A stretch of 64,000 nucleotides of DNA from Vespula vulgaris. Taxonomy: Eukaryota; Arthropoda; Insecta; Hymenoptera; Vespidae. The DNA is taken from assembly GCF_905475345.1 (NCBI RefSeq), contig NC_066589.1:7526001-7590000 (forward strand), read 5' to 3'. Numbering within the stretch: the stretch's first letter is position 1; every line of letters begins with the position of its first letter. The notes under the pieces were generated by a model. It had not been told where the DNA came from and did no database searches. It saw nothing but the letters and a program-made list of their open reading frames with translations. A program made the position numbers and the translations under genes. This document shows, piece by piece, positions 26,495-40,476 of this stretch.

Positions 26495-27890
26495 TACACG
26501 TACACTCATATATACGTCAGTTAATTAACTTAGAAGAAGGTATATAAATAACGTTTCGTTCGATCTTTCCTCTATACGTCCTTAACACGATCGATCGATT
26601 GAATTAATAAAATTGCTCGTTAAAAAATGCTTTCTCAAAACAGCCCATTCTTTTTTTTTCTAATCCTGGTAATGTAAGTTATGAAAGTAAAATGTAAAAT
26701 ACGTCCGTATCGTATCGATATTTGATCGATCGAGATCCGATAGGGGACACGTAAATGAACGATGGTGTTAGATTGGGTACCGAAAAAAGGAGCACTTCAT
26801 TGTCGTGAATCCTCTTTTTTTTTTGTTTGTTTATTTTTTATTTTTTTATTGTACCCGCACGCGTGCGCGCTAACCAACACCTTTTTCAAGGGAGTGTCGA
26901 CCGTCGGAACAAAGTGAATTAGTTCGAACAAGGCCAAGCCTCTAAGCCACCCAGGGAAGAAGCCGTAGACCATGCGATCGAGTATCGCCAATCTTATTTT
27001 ATGCGGCTAATACAAGAGCAGGTACGCACGTGAGACGACTATTTAGCCACTACGGACAGGAAAAAAAAGCAAAAAGTAAAAAGAAACGAAAGAAGGAAGA
27101 AGAAGAAGTAAACAAAAAAAAACGGAAAAACGAAATTAAAGAACGAAGGAAAGAAGGAAAAAAAAAGAAAGAAAGAAAGCAAAACCTTCGGAGTATCAGC
27201 GATTCATAATCTCTACTCGGTAAAGAACCTTCGAAATAAATAATCCTATATAACGTTGGAAAGATAGAGATCGGACAACCATGCTGACTCGACGTAAAAG
27301 ACGCGGGAGCAGCTTTCAAAGCTACTTCGTCGATAACAAATCCGGAAATAGTCTCTTTGCGGTTAACCTTTACCCTAAGAGAATAGAAAATTTACCCATA
27401 TCCTGCTTCACCTCTTACTCCCTAAAATCTAACACTGGTTTTGACCTACGCAATTAACGCGTGTTATCGTTCGCAAATGAGCGTTTAAAAAATTTCGAAT
27501 TTGATAGATAGCTTAATAATTGGAACAAAAAACGCTTGAGTTAATCTCGATCGTTATTAATATCGTTTCGATTGCAATTCATAAAAAATTATATATATCT
27601 TATCGTAATATATTTTTCGATATGCGTTATCAATATTTAAGAATAAATGTACAAGTGGATAGTGAACGTACTTCCTTATAATATACATCAAGCCTTCCTT
27701 CAAAACACATATATAACGTACTCATGTCGTGAAACATGGTTCATAGTTAAGTCATCTGTACACAAGATACCCACGTCTAGCACCGTCAAAATCGATCGGA
27801 AGGAAGGTCCGGCAAGGTGGAAAATCGGCGAAAATCGGTGTCCCGAATAACGAAAAGTCGTGTGAGGACGATCGAAGGAAGGAAGGAAGG
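25093..27890. other. Intergenic AT-rich DNA with microsatellites
   Basis: Contains TA and TATC/CTAT repeats (around 25577, 26161-26200, 26418-26490) and a slightly more GC-rich patch at 26840-27010 with a 64-codon minus-strand frame beginning MAILDRMVYGFFPGWLRGLA. That frame is not recognisable and lacks support. No gene is called. Confidence 0.4.
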
Positions 27891-29570
27891 GTAAGAGCGA
27901 GAGAGAGAGAGAAAGAGAGAGAGAGAATGAAGAGGGGGTGGAAAGCGATGCTACGCCGCAGAACGTCGACATTCTTGTCTTGGCCGGTTAGAAGGGGGTG
28001 TTGGAGGGTTCGTTGGGAGCCGTGGAAAGGGTGAAACGCGTGTCGCTATCTCGTTGCTGACGTGGTGCCTTAGAGGATGAGGAGAGAGAGAGAGTGAGAG
28101 AGACAGAGAGAATAGTAGGAGGAGAAGGAAGAATAAGGTACGCCGCACGTCTAGCTTGCGCGTGTTAAAGAGACGACCGGGGACGGAGAACGATGAAGAT
28201 AGAAAGAGAAATAGAAAGATATAGACGACGAGAGAAACGCAGAGAGAAAGAGAGAGAGAGAGAGTGAGGAAGGAGCGAAGGGGGTGCAAAGTGTACGAGT
28301 GCGCTGGCGCGCAGCTTCTCGCGTGGTAGTCGTGTGCGCGTCGCACGTCTGGTTCGTGGGCGCCTGTGCGCACGCGAGCCAAGGACGAGGGCAGAAGAGG
28401 AGGCAGACGGGGTTGGTGGAGGCGGTCGACGAAGAGAAGAGGGTGGGAAAGAAAGAACGTTCGGTGTTCTCGCGCAGTCTGCCGTCGCTGGTCGACGTTC
28501 GCGCGCCCTTTTGGACGTGTCTGTCTGTCTTTTTTCACTCGGTTGATAGTTGGCCGGGAATTGTTGAAAGAGGGCTATAGTTGCGGGAACGAAAAAAAAA
28601 AAGAGGAAATAGAAAATTATCAAGGAAAAAAATTAAGGGAAAATTGGAGAGAGAAACTAGAGGAGATGAAGAAGATCGATTAATGGAGAGAAAATCCGTT
28701 TACAATTATATTCTTCCGTATTTCCTTCGTTGTTGATAAATATCATCGCCTTCGTTCGCTTCTCTTGATATGAAATTCAAGGTGAGGTAAATTCGTAGTC
28801 GGACGGCGTTTTTTTCTTTCTTTCGTGCTTTTTTTTTCCTTTAATTTATTTCTATTTTTCTTTTTTTATTCGACAACCGCGGCGGCTGCTGCGGCGTTTT
28901 AAAGATGGCGCCGAGGAAGGACGATGAATTTCGCGTGGTGAGGAAAGATTGCTCATAAACTGTGAGTGGTTGTGTGGTATGGAAGAGGAATACGACGAGG
29001 TAGTAAAAGAGAGAGAGGTTTGTCCCGCTAAAGGATCGCGGTTGGTGTCATTGAAGAGCGCCGGGTACGTTCGTTTTGAGATCGAGAAGAAGAAGAAGAG
29101 GAGGAGGAGGAAGAAGGAGGAGGAGACAAAGTTGGTGGTGGTGGTGATAGTTGTGAAGGAGGAAAAGGAAGAGAAAGAAGAGAAGGAGGAAGAGGAAGAA
29201 GAGAAAGAAGAGAAAGGTTCGGTCGTTCTTCTTCTTCGAAAGAAGAGGAGTTGCTGGGGGAGGAGGAGGAGGAGAAGTAGGACCAGCGTTCGTAGCCGCC
29301 TCGGAATTCTCCATTCGAAGGAGCAATCTAAGGATCAAATTAAAGGAGAAGAAGGAGAAGGAAGAGGAGAAGGAAGAGGAAAGCCGGAAGGAGGTGCGTC
29401 GGCTTTTCGGATGTCGGCAAGCTATTGCCGCGACATCGACGACGACACCTCGTGTTTCGAGGATCGTTTGCCGTTGAGTTTCTCTACTGATACGAAGGTG
29501 ACAATATATATATATATGTATTTATTAAAATGTGTGTATATATATATATATATGAATATGTATAGATAGA
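27890..29570 (+). promoter_or_regulatory. GC/GA-rich island, candidate promoter and 5' exon region
   Basis: This is the most GC-rich part of the window, embedded in AT-rich DNA. It is dominated by GA/AAG-type purine runs, with a CGCGCGC-containing core near 28300-28560 and GCGGCGGCTGCTGCGGCG near 28880. Several strong donor-like sites appear: AAG|GTGAGG near 28780, GTG|GTGAGG near 28938 and AAG|GTGACA near 29495. A 206-codon frame (28949-29569) is mainly Lys/Glu/Arg repeats, so I do not call it a protein. The best guess is a transcription start area with noncoding 5' exons, perhaps for the ABCA5-like gene, whose first coding exon begins with an acceptor. This is inference. Confidence 0.35.
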
Positions 29571-29680
29571 TAGATGTCGTTTAAAAAAACGAATTTACCC
29601 AATCGACGTGGACGATTACCGCTTTGTCCAGGTCGGTCGCGGATCGATTTTCTAGTGGCGCGACCATGCGCTAGAGGGGG

Positions 29681-29711
<31 letters not shown>

Positions 29712-31253
29712 AGGAACGGCTTGAGAATGGCAGAGAGGGTGAGACAGAACCAGGCAGTACCATCGAAAACGGGGGTTGAGACGCGTCGCGTACGAACCTC
29801 GCGCTTGTGCGCGTTTATGTTTCTGACCTGTCAAAGAGACCGCCGTGAAAGAGAAAGAGAAAGAGAAAGAGAGGGAGGGAGGTAGTGAGAGAAAGAGAGA
29901 AAGAGAGAAAGAATGAGGGTGTAGGATCTTTGAAAATGGTTTCCAGTTGGAAGGATGTCTCGTGCAAGACTGTGGAAATTTGTCTGAGAATTTGATCGAT
30001 TAAACCCAACGAAATGACGTTGTTCTGTAATCTTCTTTTCTTTGTTTTTCTTTCTTTTTTTTCTTTTTTTTTTTTTTTCTATAGATTGTTCAACCTTCCT
30101 TCTCAATTTTCGTTCCAATGTATTAACGATGTTGAAATAGTTGTATGTGATTATTCTTTTACAAGCTCGATTTAATTGTAATTTTTTAACGATAATAAAT
30201 AATATCGACGAAGAAGACGTTCCTGTCCAGCACGAGGACGAGGGCGAGGGCGACTCTCAGTGACCTCTGGCGATAAAACGATCGTGACCATTTTGAAAGG
30301 AGGGTTGAACGCGTGTATTAGCATGAACGGGTTTCTCTCTCTTTTTCTTTCTCTTTCTCTTTTATTCTTACGATCCCGTTTGGTGGCAAAAAATCAACGA
30401 GATTCATCCTTCCTCGCTTTGGTCATTTATCGAGACCACCGATGTATCCGACCTCACTGAACAGCAAAGCCTCCTCGTTCCTCCCTTCTGACCCTCTTAC
30501 GCCCTCTGATTCTTGTCGGTCGATAGACCCGACTCACAACGTACCTTCCCCTCCCTCTTTCTCTCTCTCTCTTTCTCTTTCTCTCTTTCTTTCTATCATT
30601 TTCTCTCTCTCATACACACTCATTCTTTATTTCTCTCTCTCGTCCTCTCTCTCCTCCTCTCTTTCTCTCTTTCTCTTTCTCTTTCTCTTTCTCTCTCTCT
30701 CTATGCTATAATTTCAAGTTCCACGAAATATGTTTGCTAAACTCTTACCTTTCATTGGCGTTGATGAAATCGCCATTTCGTGTGTACAGCCTCTGCAAGA
30801 AAGCTTTGATACATAATTTACACGTTAACAGCTTGTATCTATAACTATAACGATTATGTATTTACTTCATTCAAAGATAGGCGAAACCGAAACAAATTTA
30901 GAACTATCGATTCTAAACTTTCGACATTGATGAAATTTAAATGTTCTCGTTTTAACTTACTCCACTAATTCAGTGGGAGAATTTACAAGATCACTCAAAG
31001 GCAATCATATAACAATCTTCGTTTCGTTTGACCTTACTCTTCCATTCGTCATTTAACCGAGCAGCAAAACGTCGCTATCCGAACGAAAATGTAGAGAAAA
31101 TTGGACGTAACATTAACTGCGAGAAGAGGGAAAAATTAACTTCGTAATAGCTGCCTCGATTATAAGCGGCTATCGTTTAATCCTCGCAATAGCCTAGTCG
31201 ATTCTAGATGGGAGCCAGGAAACGAGGGCTTCCTGTCCGCGTTTAAGAATCCG

Positions 31254-31255
<2 letters not shown>

Positions 31256-31299
<44 letters not shown>
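31256..31299. repeat. (CT)n microsatellite
   Basis: About 22 CT units. Similar long CT/GA runs occur at 31890-31932, 33609-33641 and 38221-38253. Confidence 0.9.
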
Positions 31300-31302
<3 letters not shown>

Positions 31303-31890
31303 TCTCTCTGTCTCGGATGGATTCCTTTGATACATTCCGCGAATTTCATTTAGCAACCAACTCACGTTTTTTTATCTCACGTAAATGTGTTTCTCGAATA
31401 AAGAGCTAAAAGTTCAGGGTGATCTATCTATGATTATCACCATCGTATATGTCGTTGTCGTTATTGTCGTGGTCGTGTTCGTCGTCATTGTCGTTATTGT
31501 CATCATCGTTGCGACATAGGGTCGCTTTCGTCGTTAAGGAAAGTGGATGAACTGGCGACACCGTGTCTACTCGTTCGTTCCTTACCTTGACGACTCCTTG
31601 TATGTTCCAGGGTGACGACCCCAATGGGGAACCTGTGTCTCCCCTTTTTCTACTTTGACTCTATTATTTATATGAGAAAGAAAAGCCGCGAATACATAGA
31701 ACGAAAAACTTCTTCGAGGGAGTTGATCGCAACGTTTAAAAATGAATTGTCCGATGTTCGTGCAAAGGGTGTATCCCTTTAAAATAAACCTTTCAGTCGT
31801 CGTAACCCTCTTCGTTAACACGACCATCGAATTGCTTGTTTCCTGTGTCTCTGTTGCAACGTTAACTCTAAGCGTATATAGTATTCTCTT

Positions 31891-31936
<46 letters not shown>

Positions 31937-32844
31937 AACTGTTTTTCATGTTTCATGTGAATATAATATTAGTTAGGTTTATCCGAAATTTTCCAAATCG
32001 ATCATGGCTTCTTGTTAACCATCAATTAATTGAGAACATCGATACTACTATCTCAAAAGCGTTCTCTATAGAAAACTTTTCTCATAACCGCACTATCTTC
32101 TCTTCCCATAGTGGTTTTCATATCAGTTTCGAATAGACTCAACTACTTTTATGTGGTTTTCGATCGTATACAGTGGTTATTCAGATACGATTGAATTTCC
32201 TATAGATGATAGAAGTTAACAAATCGGATCTATTCAATTAGATCAATCTTTGATCCAAACGATTTTTCGATTGATATAGGTATGTGTATATATATATATT
32301 TATATATATATATATGTACATGTATATATAATGCATTAGTATCTTTACAAAATATTTCAATTTGTTTCACGTTCGAATGAATCAACTATTGAGATAGTCA
32401 AGAATTTTACGTACATACAGATACCTACATATATACTATATATACTATATATACTATATATACACACACACACACACACACGCATACACACGTACTCCTA
32501 CGAATAAAATGAAAACATTGACTCCATTTACTCATTATCCCACTCGAGTGGGGAGCCCGTAATTGTAAGAGAAAAATACAAGGGACTCGCGGAGTCTCAA
32601 GAAAGCTCGATGTGATGCGTTTGTTAGAGGCGACGCTTTTAATACGATAACATGGAAAGGAAAGGATAATATCCAATATCTTCTCTATCATATTCTCGTA
32701 GATGAAAAAGGAGACCGATCGCATCCCGTTGATCTTCGCGAGGACCTAATTCGTCTGAATGGCACGAATCCGAGGGAGAAGGACGAGACACGGCAAGCTA
32801 TTCTAAATCTAGCCACGTGATATATTCCTTTCTTCGCTCTTCCT

Positions 32845-32885
<41 letters not shown>

Positions 32886-33074
32886 TCTCTTTCTCGTTCT
32901 CGTTCTCTTTATCTCCCTATCTCTCTTACTCTTTCGAATTCCCCTTTGTACTGTCTTACTGGACGTTGGTGAAAGACAGGGCAAAGGCTCGTGTCTAAAA
33001 GAAATACGAGGATAGAAAAAGACAGAAAGAAAAGGAAATTAATTAAATAAATAAACGAAATAAAATAAATACAA

Positions 33075-33083
33075 ATACATACA

Positions 33084-33112
<29 letters not shown>
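33075..33112. repeat. (CATA)n microsatellite
   Basis: Nine or so tandem CATA/ACAT units. A related but less regular CATA/CATC tract lies at about 52370-52540. Confidence 0.85.
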
Positions 33113-33115
<3 letters not shown>

Positions 33116-33602
33116 CATATAATCTATATAAATCAAATCGGTACGCGCTGAACGTGTCGTTCTCTATTCGAGACAGAGAGAGAAAGCAAAGGATGGCGAT
33201 AAAGATTCACGAAGCTAAAAGAGAGGGACGACGTAGCTTCGAATTCTCCTTCCTTCCTCGTCTCGATGTTGGCGACTACGTGCGAACCAAGACGGCAGTG
33301 AGATCCTCGTGCAAGTTCGTCCGATCGATCGAGACCGACACCAAAATCGGGTACAACGGCATCAGAAACGACGGAATCATCGATAGCGACGGAATCGGCA
33401 ACGTTACTTTCTTTTCGATCAATTGTATCACCGACGACAACAACAACAACAACAACAAAAACAACAACCGAAGCGGTCACAGCAACGGAGAGAGATCAGC
33501 GTAGATTACTCGTATGCTCTCTCTTTGCTTCTATTCCTCGCACGATTCGTGACAAACGTAAGTCCTAAGTCCTTCTTCATCCTTCTTTCTCTGTCTCTTT
33601 CC

Positions 33603-33648
<46 letters not shown>

Positions 33649-36245
33649 TTTCTTTGATATAATCTATTTTTTTATACTTTCCAATCTTTTTAACTTCCTC
33701 CATTCTCTTTTCAACCCCCTCCCACTTCCTCGTAGCTATATCTTATTTCTTTTCGATCGTTTGTCTTGATTCGAACTGTCGATTCGATTATTCGAGAGAC
33801 CTTAATATCTCGATAAGCTTCTTCTCGAAGAAAAATTATTTTTTCTATCTCGAATTCTTTTTTTATCTCTTTTATTTTTTTCTTTCTTTCTTTCTTTCCT
33901 TCTCTTCTTTTTCTTTTTTTCTTTCATTCAACAAATCCTAATATCGAAAAGCTTATCGAGCTTATTGAGTAAAGGATATTATTTATTCTATCATAGAATG
34001 TTGTATACATTTGAAATCGATTAGATCGATCCGTGCACGTCGGTACGTAGGATTCTCTCTGTTAAATGAATATTATATCTATAGCAGAATCTATATTGAT
34101 ATTAAATAGATATATCTTCTCTTTTGTTAGAATACCTCTCTTAGAACGGGTAAACGTAAGCACGATCCCTTTAGTAGTATAAGGTAGTGTTAATGCTCTT
34201 TAACGCGTCATCCTTCCGGTGACGTACAGCTGCACGTTGCTCGTTGACCGAACACGGCTCAACCAAAGTTGAACCGATGAGAAAGGAAATGGTGTTTCGT
34301 GACGTTCTTTATGTCGAGTGACGTAAATGAAAAGGAAAAGAAAAAAAAACAGAAAAAAAGGAAAAGCAGGAGAGGAAAAAAAAATAGAGAAAGAAAAACA
34401 TCTTACGAAACGAGTTCAAGTTTCCTTCACGATGTCGGCTAATATTTTTTCATTTAGACGTTACGGAATACTAAAAGAAAATAAGGATTAAGCGTCGTTT
34501 ATATTCTTTGGATTCATTTGTAGGATCGTGTGTGTCGTTAAGTTACGTCAGAGAATACATATATATGTGTTCACCGTGGTTGCAGTTCTGCAGCTGACTC
34601 TCTCTCTATCTCTCTCTCTCTTTTTCTTTTTTGTTTCTTCCCTTCTCTCTCTTTCTCTGTTTTCTCTCTATGTCAGAACAGAAAGTTATCTTGGCGATAA
34701 TGTATAATTTAGTATCGACAGTCTCGTTTTACAATTTGGGTAACTCGAGGAAAGTCGGGCGCGAATCTTGAGGGAAACTTGAGAACATTCGTTTGACTCC
34801 TTCTACAAAAGAGAAAAAAGAGAAAAAGACGAATGTTACGAGTTTAATAGATTGACTAGGTCAAAATAATTCAACTTTTTCATCAACAAATAAATTGGAT
34901 GTGTCCTGTGCTTGTCTGTGTAATATATTCTAGACGAAATGCATAGTATATGCGGAATTTCTTGTGAATCGTTCGATATTTGCATAAAAAGAAAGAGATA
35001 ACAAAAAAGAGATATTTATTCATGCTTTTTCAGAAGTGTTATGGATTGTGCTAATTAATTTGGTAGAAATTAATATTACAAATTTCTTACGAGAACGTCA
35101 ATATCGAAAGAAAAAAAATTTCATTGGCAATAAAGGTTTTTGGCAGAAAATTATTAGTCGAATCGCGGGATACTCTATTTTTAACTATTTTAAATGTGAT
35201 TCTCTCTCTGTAGGTGTCATCCTCCCTCTCTTTAACTCTCTCTCTCTCTCTCTCTCTGTCTTTCTTCTATCTTCTCTTTCCCAAATTATTCTTACGCTTA
35301 TGTTTCCTTTTCGAAATGCCGAAGGCTAGAATATATCCGAGGCGATACAAAAGGTGGTATATACGAGTTGACAAAGAGAGACGTGATTATCGATCCGTCG
35401 AGTTAACAAGTATACTACCGAAGCGATCTTATTTTCTGCTTTCTTTTCATTCAAATACTATGTTAAAAAGCTTCAATGTTCAGTCTTTGTCAAAAGAATT
35501 TGTTCCAATCTTCCAACCCTCTTTCCCCGTTTCATAAACTTTCCGCCATTTAATCGAATCTCTAAACTTTTGACAAAACAAAAAAGAGAAGAAAAAAGAA
35601 AAAAAAAAAGAGTTGTGCAATACAAAAGTTTACAAAGATTCACAAAAGTGAATCGTGATTCTTCGTTTCATTAGACTCTAAACTGAAGCGGATTCTCTTT
35701 TGATATATACCTGTCTTTCGTCTAATAACATCTAATTGGCTAAGAAGAGATTGGATCTAATCATATTACGAAGAGTCGATAATCAAGATAGGTCTCTCCA
35801 TAGAAGCGATACATGCGATACGATGAAGAAACCTTAGGAAGGCCTTGACATATGTTCTCATTTACTTAGCTCTTTCTTATGCGCGGGAACATTTAAATAG
35901 TGTAAAGTACGAATTATCGATCATGTCCTAGACATTTCTTTAGTATCTCGTTAGAAGAGCGTGATTTTGAATACTGTCCGCGAAGATGTTAATCTATAGT
36001 CGAACGGACCTATTTAATTTATGTAGGGAATTTACGAAGTAGCATGCTAACGTAATAATAAATTTTGTTTGTCCTTCTTTAAGGGGGGAAGAAAAGAAAA
36101 AATAAAAAGCAAAATTTTTGTTTCTTTCTTCATCGCTTCTTGTATCTCGTCCAATTTGTTTCTTCTCTTTCTAAATTTAATATTATACACAAATAACTGT
36201 ATGTTTTTATTTACAGAAATAGCAAGGACGAGTGTATCTCGCAGG

Positions 36246-36433
36246 ATGGATTCGTGCAAGGTTTACTGGTCTCAGCTACGAGCTATGCTCGTGAGAAATA
36301 TTCTTCTGAAGAAACGTGAAAAGCGGAAGACCATCGCGGTATGTTTAAGTCATAAATAAATACATATGTGTGTATATATATATATTTATTATCATAATTA
36401 TTATTATTATCATCATTATTTATTATTATTACT

Positions 36434-36464
<31 letters not shown>

Positions 36465-38218
36465 CTTTTATTATTATTTTACTTTTCTCTTTGAGAAAAT
36501 ACTAATAATAAGGTATATTTAACTACGATGCGGATTTATTCAATTTATCGTTCGTCCAATCAACGAGTATGTATTTAGAAATACCGTGGAATTATACTCG
36601 TAGAAGAGTAGCTAACTATACATGACGAAACTCTAATTAACGGGGATCTAATTAGCGAAATATTTAAACTCGTAGGAAAATAAATAAAGATAAGAAGTTT
36701 ATAGTGCATAGTCGGTAACGCCGAGCTTTGCTATTCTGATCAATAATTAATACATAGATAAAGATCCGCGTATGCGTTTGCACGTTTTTAATAGCTCGTA
36801 CACGTAGATAAACCGTACGCATTGGTACTAATAAATGAGATAACGACAAAGGAATGTTATAACATCCGATGAGACCGAACGTCTTGTTGTATAATCAAGC
36901 TACTTGGAAAAACAGCATGTGTTTCTTTTCATTGGCTCCAAATTCGATACATATGTAGATATATGTATGTATAAACGTATACATAATATCGTTTAATAAG
37001 ATAATTAGACAAAGGAGAAATAAAAATTGAGATTGCTCGTTGGATCGAGCAAGAACAAAATTCGACGAAATTCCTTCGTACGATATATGACAGATATTAT
37101 ATCATATGTCCTTGCGATATATGGAGCAGAAAAACATTTTGGAAATCGCATAAATTTTCAGTAGGTCTGTTTGGTCAGTGGCGCGTATTACGTGACACAA
37201 TTTTATTTTACCTATGAAAAGAAATGGAACGTAGTTAGGTATACCCTACGTATATACGATTTGCTAAAACTTTATCGATCGAATAATCGACTATGAATGA
37301 CTAGGTAACATATGAATCGTAAAAATTTCGACGAAAATACTGAGTCACTTGGATTGTTTTTTTCTTTTTTTATCTCTTACGAAGGTGGATATCGTGAAAA
37401 AAAAAAGAAAAAAGATCAAATGAATCATATTTCTCTTGTATCAATGCTTTTAAATACGATCGATCGACAGTTTTACGTTGGCGAGTAGCTTATTCGTTAA
37501 TACGTACATTACATTTATACTGTACTCTCCCACGTTGATCACTCTCCGTAGGATCCCATTTGGAAATAAAAATATTCATGCACGTTCTAACACGATACAC
37601 GCATATCGCACCAACAGCCATGCTCTTGTTTCGACGATTAAAGCGGCACAGCTCGGAAGCGGAACTTCAAATAAAATAAATGTAGGATATGGATAAAGAG
37701 AAAGACAAAAAAAAATCAATGATATTTCTCGAATTATTTTTAACGGGAAAATCGCATCGATGCGAGTTCATGAATCGAAAGGGTGGAAAAAGAAGGGAAT
37801 GAAAACCTATAATGAAGAAGCAAAATATAGAAAAAGAGAAAAAGAGAGAGAGAGAGAGAGAGAGAGATAAAAAAAAGAACAAAAAAAAAAGAACGACCGT
37901 GTTGGTTCGTGCCACGTCAAATTTTCTGCTTAGGAAATTCGCTAGAAGCACGAAAATAGAGGAACATCGAAGATCGATCGTAGCTTCGGGGGGAGGGAGA
38001 GGTGGGGTGAGGGAGGAGGAAGGAGGGCACAGTTACGATTCCGTCGGATAAAGAAAAAGATCGATTGAAATTCTACATGCATTCTAGATGAACGTATACT
38101 TTGCCTTGGTGAGAATAACGAACGAAGATACATGTACATTGTTTTAAACGACGACGAAATAAGCAATGTTTTCTTCAAGAAAAATTCATTTTTTTATACT
38201 TGAACGCCTCTAACACTA

Positions 38219-38258
<40 letters not shown>

Positions 38259-40438
38259 TTTTTCTCTTCCTTATTACGAATTTTGTCCATCGAGAGGAAC
38301 GATCGATGTTGTTAAGAATGGAAAGGATAAGGGAAGAAGAGGAAGAAGAAGAGGACGAAGAAGAAGAAGAAAGGAATATGCATTCGGATTGCCAAAGGAT
38401 TTTCCGCATAGGAAGTCTCTGGACTATGGAGTCTGGAAAAAAACTGGGTAAAAAGAAATAAAAAGTTTGTAGATGGTTAGTTGTGTATGGCGACGAAACG
38501 ACTGCGTTTCACGGCTAGCCGCAGTAGCCAAGTAGGAAGGCGTGCTGCCAGTCGCAGCAGTGCGCTGCCATTTTTGCGTGCGTACTGTGCCAACTGGGCC
38601 AAGGGTCGAGGAGAAGAGAAGAATCGTTTATTGCTGCTCTGTTGTTATGTATATACATATATATATATATATACATATGTGTGTGTGTATATATATATAT
38701 ATGTAGTAGTAATAATGCTAGATGGTAGATGGATTTTTTAAGAGAAGCTTGCATTTTTAAAGTATTTCTTTTATTTTTATTTTTGTCTTCTGTTTTTTTG
38801 TCTTTTCCTTGTCCTTCTTCGCCCCTTTATATCCATTTTATTTTTCTACGCAAACGTGACAAAACAGGATTATGTCCTGGCTCGAATCCTATCTCTTCTT
38901 TCTATTCGTAATGATATTTTCGCAAAAGAAAGGAAGAAGGAAAAAAACATAAAATAATGTATAGATGGTATATCGGATTCAATAATAAATTACACGAGAA
39001 ATTTTATTGGCTTTTATCGCTTGAACTTTCGAACTTTTCAAACCGAACGAATACTCGAATATTCCGAACGTTAAATTCTTTTGATTAATTTTATGCGTGT
39101 TCCAATTCTTTTAGACTGGTATACGATGATTTAAAGCGGATTTAACGAGCTAATCCGTAATGACGCGCGTTAAATGAGAACGCGGAAAGCAAAATAAAAA
39201 GAGAAAGAGAAAGAGAGAGAGAGAGAGAGACAGAGATAGAGGGAAAGAGATAGAGGAAGAGATCGTGTGCCAATTCAATTTCAATATATCCCAAGTGATA
39301 TAGCCAGTGCTATTTTCTGAAAAGTTATGGATGATATCGGAAGTTTCCTTTTCCTCTTCTCCCTCGTACTCGTAGGAATTATTTTTTCGAGTAGGAAAGA
39401 AACGAGATGCTGATATTTTAAAATGTCACCTTTTACTTTCTCCCCCATGATACTCCTTTTCATCTTCGTTCCTAAGACACTTTTACGCGTGCACGACTCC
39501 TTCATTTTCTACCGAGGAAATGTGGAGGTTCGTACGTTTGACGGATCGCCAGGATATCCTTCTTCCTTTTTCTTCTCTCTTTCTCTCTTTTTTAAATTTT
39601 TATTTTTGTAATTTTTTTCCTATTTCTCTCTCAGGAAAGAGAAAGATTTATCACGATGATCAGAAGGGCGGGAACGGCAATGACTACGAAGAAATCACTT
39701 CTTTCTCGGGTTCCTTTGCTTATTCTCCTTACCCTTGAAAATATTTGGATCGAGTAGATTGGTAGGACCATTGTTCCAGAGACTACTAGAAATTGTTTCC
39801 GTTGGTTCTATTATATTTGGCAGGAGATGAGGCCCGACCAAGAAATAGACTTGCTCGACCCAGGTTGGCAGAGGCAAGCCAACGACACAACATTGCCAAA
39901 GAGGTAAACCAAGATGGACCAACATCATACGAAAGTATTTGGTGAAATCCTCAGCCAGATGATACCATCGATCTGCAGTTTCCTGATGAAGCCAAATTTC
40001 AGGCGACGTTTGTTCAGCTTTATTTGTATATACCAAATACACCCTCGCATCTAAAGTTGTGGGAAAGCATCGAGCTATCTCGAAGAGTTTCGAACCGCGA
40101 GGATTAACCGTGTGAATCTTCGAGTTACCGGCAACAACGTCCTCGGTACTCCCTACGAGTATCTCAACTTCCGGTTCGATGTCCCCTCCTTCCTCCGAGG
40201 CCAGACTCGTCGTCGTTCCGCTTTGTCGATCCTTCCCAACGCCGAGGTAACGTTTTAGGGACGACAGCTTGCCTATCTCCATTCGCCCTACCGGAAATTC
40301 CTCGCCTGTATATGAACGAGTGACTCGCTAATTCGATATCCCTCTTGTGTGAAACGAACAAGAACTCAACGTTACAGATGATAAACGATTGACGTATACG
40401 ATGTCCTTGAAAAAAATATTTTTCCATAAAAGGACAAG

Positions 40439-40476
<38 letters not shown>

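Larger units (their letters stand above)
29571..36216. other. Long noncoding interval upstream of the ABCA5-like coding start
   Basis: Rich in CT/GA microsatellites (31256-31299, 31890-31932, 32849-32890, 33609-33641) and CATA repeats (33075-33112). It holds a less AT-rich block at 33130-33505 that is open on both strands, and a cluster of TGACGT motifs at 34220-34550. If the ABCA5-like gene starts at the GC-rich island near 28 kb, this is its 5' intron. No protein gene is supported. Confidence 0.4.

Noticed and set aside
26797..26991. 64-codon minus-strand frame with a hydrophobic segment
   Set aside because: Composition is plausible but there is no family match, splice signal or context, and the end is poly-Lys from a T-rich tract.
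27951..28623. Overlapping minus-strand frames of 195 and 152 codons
   Set aside because: They read through CT-rich and GC-rich simple sequence as Ser/Leu/Pro/Arg strings in two frames at once, with no domain or splice support.
28949..29569. 206-codon plus-strand frame
   Set aside because: Most of it is Lys/Glu/Arg from AAG/GAG/GGA repeats and it ends in a TA microsatellite. It may be 5' UTR; there is no evidence of a protein.
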